Shown: piece by piece, positions 59,766-64,000 of the stretch
Layout of the letters: the number at the start of each line of letters is the position of its first letter
Numbering within the stretch: position 1 is the stretch's first letter
Assembly: GCA_041664345.1 (NCBI GenBank)
Contig: JBAYKX010000002.1
Span: 114,284-178,283, forward strand
Origin: GWE2-40-63 sp041664345
GTDB taxonomy: Bacteria > Bacteroidota > Bacteroidia > Bacteroidales > SZUA-534
Reading direction: 5' to 3'
DNA: 64,000 nt
Program-made: the position numbers and the translations under genes
The notes under the pieces: model-generated
Told to the model about the DNA's origin: nothing
The model's input: the letters and a program-made list of their open reading frames with translations, nothing else
The model's database searches: none

Positions 59766-61705
59766 ATGATAAAAATAACGTTTCCCGATAATAGTGTACG
59801 GGAATTCCCAAAAGGAATCAACGGAATGGATATTGCCCAAAGCATCAGTCCTAGGCTGGCAAAAGAAGTATTGTCAATTGCCGTTAATGGGGATGTTTTG
59901 GATTTAACCCGCTCTATTGAGCACGATGCCAGCATTAAATTGCACAAATGGGATGACGAGGAGGGCAAACATGCCTTTTGGCATTCGTCGGCTCACTTAA
60001 TGGCAGAGGCTTTACAGGAATTGTATCCCGGAGTAAAATTGGCATCGGCCCGGCCATTGAAAATGGATTTTATTACGACGTTGATTTGGGCGACAACAAA
60101 ACAATTACCGACAGCGATTTCAGTATCATAGAAACAAAAATGCAGGAACTGGCTTCACGCAAGGTGGATTATAACCGATCCGAAGTTTCGAAAAGTCAAG
60201 CATTGGATTATTTTGGTGGCATAAATGAAACCTATAAAGTTGAGTTAATCAACGATTTGGAAGACGGGACCATCAGCTTTTACAAACAAGGTAATTTTAC
60301 CGATTTGTGTCGTGGTCCTCATTTGCCAAATACCGAATTTATTAAAGCGGTCAAAATATTAAGCATTGCCGGTGCATACTGGCGAGGCGATGAAAAACGC
60401 AAACAATTGACCCGGATTTATGGCATTACTTTTCCAAAAAAATCAATGCTCGATGATTATTTGGTTTTACTTGAAGAAGCCAAAAAACGCGATCACCGCA
60501 AATTAGGAAAAGAACTGGAATTATTTGCCTTTTCAGCAAGGGTGGGTCAAGGATTGCCCTTATGGTTACCCAAAGGAGCCATATTGCGTGAACGTCTTGA
60601 AAATTTCCTGAAAAGAGTGCAACGCACCTATGGTTATTTACCGGTAATTACTCCTCATATCGGGCAAAAGGAACTTTATGTGACTTCGGGTCACTATGCA
60701 AAATACGGAGCCGATTCATTCCAGCCCATTCACACACCAGCCGAAGGGGAGGAGTTTCTATTAAAACCCATGAATTGTCCGCATCATTGCGAGATTTATA
60801 AAGTAAAACCACGGTCGTACAAAGATCTTCCCATCCGGTTTGCCGAATTTGGTACTGTTTATCGATACGAACAAAGCGGTGAATTGCATGGTTTAACCCG
60901 TGTTAGAGGATTTACCCAAGATGATGCGCACATTTTTTGCCGTCCCGATCAATTGAAAGAAGAGTTTATCAAAGTAATTGATATTGTTCTGTACATTTTC
61001 AAAACATTGGAATTCAATGAATATACAGCTCAAATTTCGTTGCGTGATCCAAACAACCGGGAAAAATATATCGGTAGCGATGAAAACTGGCAAAAAGCAG
61101 AACAATCCATCATTGAAGCTTGTAACGAAAAAGGACTTGAAACAACAGTGGTGCTTGGTGAAGCAGCATTCTATGGCCCAAAACTGGATTTTATGGTTCG
61201 CGATGCCATTGGCCGCAAATGGCAATTAGGAACCATTCAGGTTGATTATAATTTGCCTGAACGTTTTGAATTGGAATACATTGGAAACGATGATAAAAGG
61301 TATCGTCCGGTAATGATTCACAGGGCACCTTTTGGTTCCATGGAACGTTTTGTAGCGGTTCTGATTGAGCATACTGGTGGAAAGTTCCCATTGTGGTTAA
61401 CGCCTGAACAAGCAGTAATTTTACCTATCAGTGAAAAATATAACGATTTTGCCAAAAAAGTTTCAGATATTCTAAATAATTCCGATATTCGCACCGCAAT
61501 TGACGACCGAAACGAAAAGATTGGCAGAAAGATACGTGACAATGAATTAAAACGTATTCCTTATTTGCTTATTGTTGGTGAAAAGGAAATGGAATCCAAT
61601 TCAGTTTCGGTTAGAAAACAAGGCGATGGAGATAAAGGCATGATGAGCCTTGAAGATTTTGCATCAATGATACAGAAAGAAGTAGAACTATTAATTAAGT
61701 ATTAA
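59766..61705 (+). CDS. thrS: Threonyl-tRNA synthetase, interrupted by apparent frameshift
   Basis: The protein is continuous only if one A is restored in the run at 60035-60038: the first frame gives H-A-F-W-H-S-S-A-H-L-M-A-E-A-L-Q-E-L-Y-P-G-V-K, and the next residues I-G-I-G-P-A-I-E-N-G-F-Y-Y-D continue in the other frame. Reconstructed length is about 646, normal. Domains: TGS (1-62), SAD editing (H-x3-H and C-R-G-P-H), class II catalytic core (F-R-x-x-E motif 2 as R-F-A-E-F-G-T-V-Y-R-Y-E, zinc H/C residues M-N-C-P-H-H), anticodon domain. Since it is essential, sequence error is likely; a programmed frameshift is the alternative. Confidence 0.9.
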
Positions 61706-61727
61706 TTTAAATTAGGAGGACCAAGCC

Positions 61728-62288
61728 ATAGTAGGACCAAAGACCCCGAGACGCGGATTTCAACCAAAAGAAGAGAAATCGGCGTTCAGAATTAATGAAG
61801 AAATTAGGGTACCCCAGATCCGTTTAGTGGGTGATAATATTGAAAACCCTGGCGTTTATACAGTTAGAGAAGCTTTGAAAATAGCTGAAGCACAGGTGCT
61901 TGATTTGGTAGAGATTTCACCTACCGCTGATCCTCCTGTTTGTAAGGTAATTGATTATAGTAAATTTCTTTACGAGCAAAAGAAAAAACAAAAGGAAATA
62001 AAGGCCAAAGCTTCCAAAGTAATAATAAAGGAAATCCGGTTTGGACCAAATACCGATGAGCATGATTTTAATTTCAAAAAGAATCATGCATTAAAATTCC
62101 TCGATGAAGGAGCAAAACTTAAAGTCTATGTGTTCTTTAAAGGCAGATCAATTTTATTTAAAGAACAAGGTGAGATTCTATTATTGAGGCTTGCCACAGA
62201 AATAGAAGATCAAGGTAAAGTAGAGCAAATGCCTAAATTGGAAGGAAAAAGAATGATAATGCTTATTTCACCTAAAAAGAAAAAATAA
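61728..62288 (+). CDS. infC: Translation initiation factor IF-3, non-AUG start
   Basis: 186 residues when translation starts at ATA 61728, 8 nt after AGGAGG (61714-61719). A GTG at 61827 would lose 33 conserved residues (F-R-I-N-E-E-I-R-V-P-Q-I-R-L-V-G), so it is rejected. An in-frame stop at 61713 bounds the choice. Family features: V-R-E-A-L-K-I-A-E, linker K-E-I-K-A-K-A-S-K, and the C-domain F-K-G-R. IF-3 proofreads start codons, and the rare start is the known autoregulation device in infC. It starts 22 nt after thrS and precedes rpmI-rplT. Confidence 0.9.
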   Translation: MVGPKTPRRGFQPKEEKSAFRINEEIRVPQIRLVGDNIENPGVYTVREALKIAEAQVLDLVEISPTADPPVCKVIDYSKFLYEQKKKQKEIKAKASKVIIKEIRFGPNTDEHDFNFKKNHALKFLDEGAKLKVYVFFKGRSILFKEQGEILLLRLATEIEDQGKVEQMPKLEGKRMIMLISPKKKK

Positions 62289-62312
62289 ATTGTTGGATTA
62301 AATTGAGCAATT

Positions 62313-62510
62313 ATGCCTAAAATGAAAACTAATTCCGGAGCTAAGAAGCGTTTTGTGTTGACCGGATCCGGAAAGATTAAAAGAAAACATGCTTTCAAAA
62401 GTCACATTTTGACTAAGAAATCTACTAAACGCAAACGTAATTTAACCTATTTTACTACCGTTGATAAAGCCGATGTAAAAAACATCAAGCTTTGTTTAGC
62501 GATGAGGTAG
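62313..62510 (+). CDS. rpmI: Ribosomal protein bL35
   Basis: 65 residues, beginning M-P-K-M-K-T-N-S-G-A-K-K-R-F and including G-K-I-K-R-K-H-A-F-K-S-H-I-L-T-K-K-S-x-K-R-K-R-N, the standard bL35 sequence. A large-subunit component. It is in the classic infC-rpmI-rplT cluster, 24 nt after infC. No anomalies. Confidence 0.97.
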   Translation: MPKMKTNSGAKKRFVLTGSGKIKRKHAFKSHILTKKSTKRKRNLTYFTTVDKADVKNIKLCLAMR

Positions 62511-62598
62511 TATTATAATTGTTTAACCAGGATTGAATTAGCCGAAAAAAGATTCCTAATGGTGAGGAACGCTAACCAGTCCATAAAAAGTAAAGAAT

Positions 62599-62943
62599 AT
62601 GCCAAGATCAGTAAATGCTGTAGCATCAAGAGCGAGAAGGAAAAAAGTATTAAAGCAGACCAGAGGTAACTTTGGATCAAGAGCAAATGTTTGGACTGTT
62701 GCAAAGAATACCTTTGAAAAAGGATTGCAACATGCATACCGTGACCGTAAAACAAAAAAACGTAATTTCAGAGGACTTTGGATACAGCGTATTAATGCTG
62801 GGGTTCGCCTTCATGGAATGTCATACTCCGAGTTTATTGGTAAATTGAACAAAGCCAATGTGGGTTTAAATCGTAAAGTTCTTGCCGATTTGGCAATGAA
62901 CCATCCACTTGCATTTGAAGCAGTTTGCAAAAAAGTAAAATAA
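62599..62943 (+). CDS. rplT: Ribosomal protein bL20
   Basis: 114 residues: M-P-R-S-V-N-A-V-A-S-R-A-R-R-K-K-V-L-K-Q, then G-N-F-G-S-R-A-N-V-W, then R-D-R-K-x-K-K-R-N-F-R-G-L-W-I-Q-R-I-N-A and the C-terminal G-L-N-R-K-V-L-A-D-L-A. Assembly protein of the large subunit and autoregulator in other bacteria; the 88-nt gap before it could hold a leader structure, but I see no firm mimic. A terminator at 62971 ends the cluster. Confidence 0.97.
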   Translation: MPRSVNAVASRARRKKVLKQTRGNFGSRANVWTVAKNTFEKGLQHAYRDRKTKKRNFRGLWIQRINAGVRLHGMSYSEFIGKLNKANVGLNRKVLADLAMNHPLAFEAVCKKVK

Positions 62944-62970
62944 TACTATTTAGGTTGAAATAAGAAACTA

Positions 62971-62996
62971 AACCATCCCCACGGATGGTTTTTTTT
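62971..62996 (+). terminator. Rho-independent terminator after rplT
   Basis: AACCATCC/GGATGGTT stem with a 4-nt loop and a T-run. Confidence 0.8.
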
Positions 62997-63135
62997 GTTT
63001 CCACTTTGTTGAAATAAACAGTTACATATTTTTATAATAAAATTTGTAAAACAATAAATAATTATCGAAAAACAATAAATAAAAGTTGTTTATTAATAAA
63101 ATAATGATTTTCTTTGTCAAACAAATTTATTGACT

Positions 63136-63768
63136 ATGAATGAAAAACTGTTAATTAAAACACTGAGTTATCTTTTTAAATGGACATATCATTTGAATCT
63201 GATTATCGGATTTGGAATTATTGGTTTTACAGTTATCAATTTTATTAAGCCAATAAAAGTATTATCTACGGCTTATCTTGGAAAATTTAACCTGATGGTG
63301 GAATCCACTTCGCTAGTTTCTGGTTCTAAAGTTAATGAAGGTGCTGTTTATTTTGATACTATTGCTGGAAACCCATCATTGGTTATGAATTCCTCATGGC
63401 ATGGATTTTATGTTTTTGTTTTTGTTGCATGTATTGTATTGATAACTCTTGTTTATAATTATCAATTATGGCGTTTGTTCGATTATTTAAAGAGAGCAAC
63501 AACACAAGTAACTCCATTCACTGATGAAATAAGCAAACGATTAGAATTCACAGCAAAATTTTCAATTCTAATTTTTATTCTTGGGGCATTAGCTAGTACA
63601 ATTAAAATCTATTCTATGAAGCCATTTAGTATTAATAAAATGGTAATTACGCCAGCCTTTGATAATCAAATTATTAACTTTTTATGGGTAGCAATTGGTT
63701 TATATATTATAGCGCAAGTTTATAAAGTAGGGGTGGAATTGAAAAAAGAAAAGGATTTAACCATTTGA
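63136..63768 (+). CDS. DUF2975 domain membrane protein
   Basis: 210 residues from ATG 63136. Four hydrophobic segments: about 18-38, 95-115, 145-165 and 185-203, with a long external region between the first two. The pattern matches DUF2975 proteins, which in many genomes are followed by a small XRE regulator; here the gene is followed by tandem repeats and no HTH gene is in the window. The start follows an AT-rich spacer. Function unknown. Confidence 0.65.
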   Translation: MNEKLLIKTLSYLFKWTYHLNLIIGFGIIGFTVINFIKPIKVLSTAYLGKFNLMVESTSLVSGSKVNEGAVYFDTIAGNPSLVMNSSWHGFYVFVFVACIVLITLVYNYQLWRLFDYLKRATTQVTPFTDEISKRLEFTAKFSILIFILGALASTIKIYSMKPFSINKMVITPAFDNQIINFLWVAIGLYIIAQVYKVGVELKKEKDLTI

Positions 63769-63769
63769 T

Positions 63770-63888
63770 AATTAACAATTAGCAATTAACAATTAACAAT
63801 TAACAATTAACAATTAACAATTAACAATTAACAATTAGCAATTAACAATTAGAAATTAGAGATTAGAATTTAGAAACTAGAGATTAGA
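63770..63888. repeat. Heptamer tandem repeat (AATTAAC)
   Basis: About 17 perfectly phased 7-bp units: mostly AATTAAC, with AATTAGC variants, decaying to AATTAGA, GATTAGA, AACTAGA at the right. Starts 2 nt after the DUF2975 stop. Likely length-variable by slippage. Confidence 0.9.
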
Positions 63889-63895
63889 TATTATA

Positions 63896-63987
63896 TAGCA
63901 CAACATCGTTTACAAATTTCTATATTAAAAGTGTAGCACCACATCGTTTACAGTTCTTTGACATCTTGTAGCACAACATCGTTTACA
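63896..63987. repeat. Three copies of a 19-bp motif at the window edge
   Basis: TAGCACMACATCGTTTACA at 63896-63914, 63934-63952 and 63969-63987, spaced 38 and 35 bp, with unlike sequences between. The array may continue beyond the window. It may be the end of a CRISPR-like array or a dispersed repeat family. Confidence 0.5.
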
Positions 63988-64000
63988 GCCTAATGATGAA

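Noticed and set aside
59978..60050. Separate start of the second part of thrS at 59978
   Set aside because: The residues before the frameshift point are nonsense in that frame; the real protein starts at 59766.
61827..62288. GTG start for infC
   Set aside because: It would delete about 33 conserved N-terminal residues, whereas ATA 61728 has an ideal Shine-Dalgarno.
63896..63987. Firm CRISPR array call
   Set aside because: Only three short copies, with irregular 35-38 bp spacing and no conserved 30+ bp repeat; kept as an unclassified repeat.

Overview
The window looks like the chromosome of a Bacteroidota species. Support: AT-rich DNA, promoter-like TAnnTTTG elements, almost no Shine-Dalgarno sites, and lineage-typical families (TonB-dependent receptor C-terminus, DUF4249 lipoprotein, DUF6266, a type IX secretion tail, a LytTR/propeller two-component pair, RsmF-like methylase). 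The order cannot be fixed from sequence reading alone.

Left chromosomal part (1-14.6 kb). This holds ordinary core and accessory genes: the end of an outer-membrane receptor with its DUF4249 lipoprotein, a membrane-protein/XRE repressor pair with a clear promoter and palindromic operator, an rRNA methylase, an AmmeMemoRadiSam radical SAM enzyme, Hsp20, a PBP4-type carboxypeptidase, three bacteriohemerythrins next to a SpoIIE-type phosphatase, an M1 peptidase, an L,D-transpeptidase-like protein and a TfoX-N protein.

Scar (14.6-15.95 kb). Between that part and the island lie the last codons of a second Argonaute gene, a GNAT-type toxin-antitoxin pair and a 41-bp repeat. I read this as the relic of an older, related island at the same site.

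Integrated island (15,953-49,179, about 33.2 kb). A 46-bp direct repeat, the 3' part of tRNA-Met, bounds it; the intact tRNA is at the right end and a displaced tRNA 3' fragment at the left. Just inside both ends are copies of an 11-bp unit, possible integrase arm sites. The left module is integrase, unknown protein, two excisionase-like HTH proteins, a VirE-N/BT4734-like protein and a PriCT-2/DUF3987 replication protein. Then come a hybrid sensor kinase plus LytTR regulator, a LamG/cohesin-like/dockerin-like T9SS protein and a class C group II intron placed just after a terminator. The cargo core is a five-gene operon (P-loop ATPase, zinc/winged-helix protein, N6-adenine methylase, HsdS specificity protein, 1688-aa HerA-type ATPase with a PD-(D/E)xK-like motif). 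It combines parts of DptFGH, type I restriction and methylation-associated defence systems. Next are a long Argonaute that lacks its catalytic residues, a toxin-antitoxin-SecB-like chaperone (TAC) module, a gene-free stretch with a long inverted repeat, and a DUF6266 protein.

Right chromosomal part (49.2-64 kb). This holds a START-like protein, an LptF/G permease, two glycosyltransferases, ribBA, a Cache-HAMP-GAF-PAS sensor, a nucleoid-associated protein, then thrS (with an apparent frameshift)-infC (ATA start)-rpmI-rplT, a DUF2975 protein and repeats at the window edge.

The island reads as a mobile defence package: integration and replication genes at the left, regulation and a surface protein in the middle, then modification-linked restriction, Argonaute and TAC as successive anti-invader or abortive layers. 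Function assignments come from motif reading without database searches.
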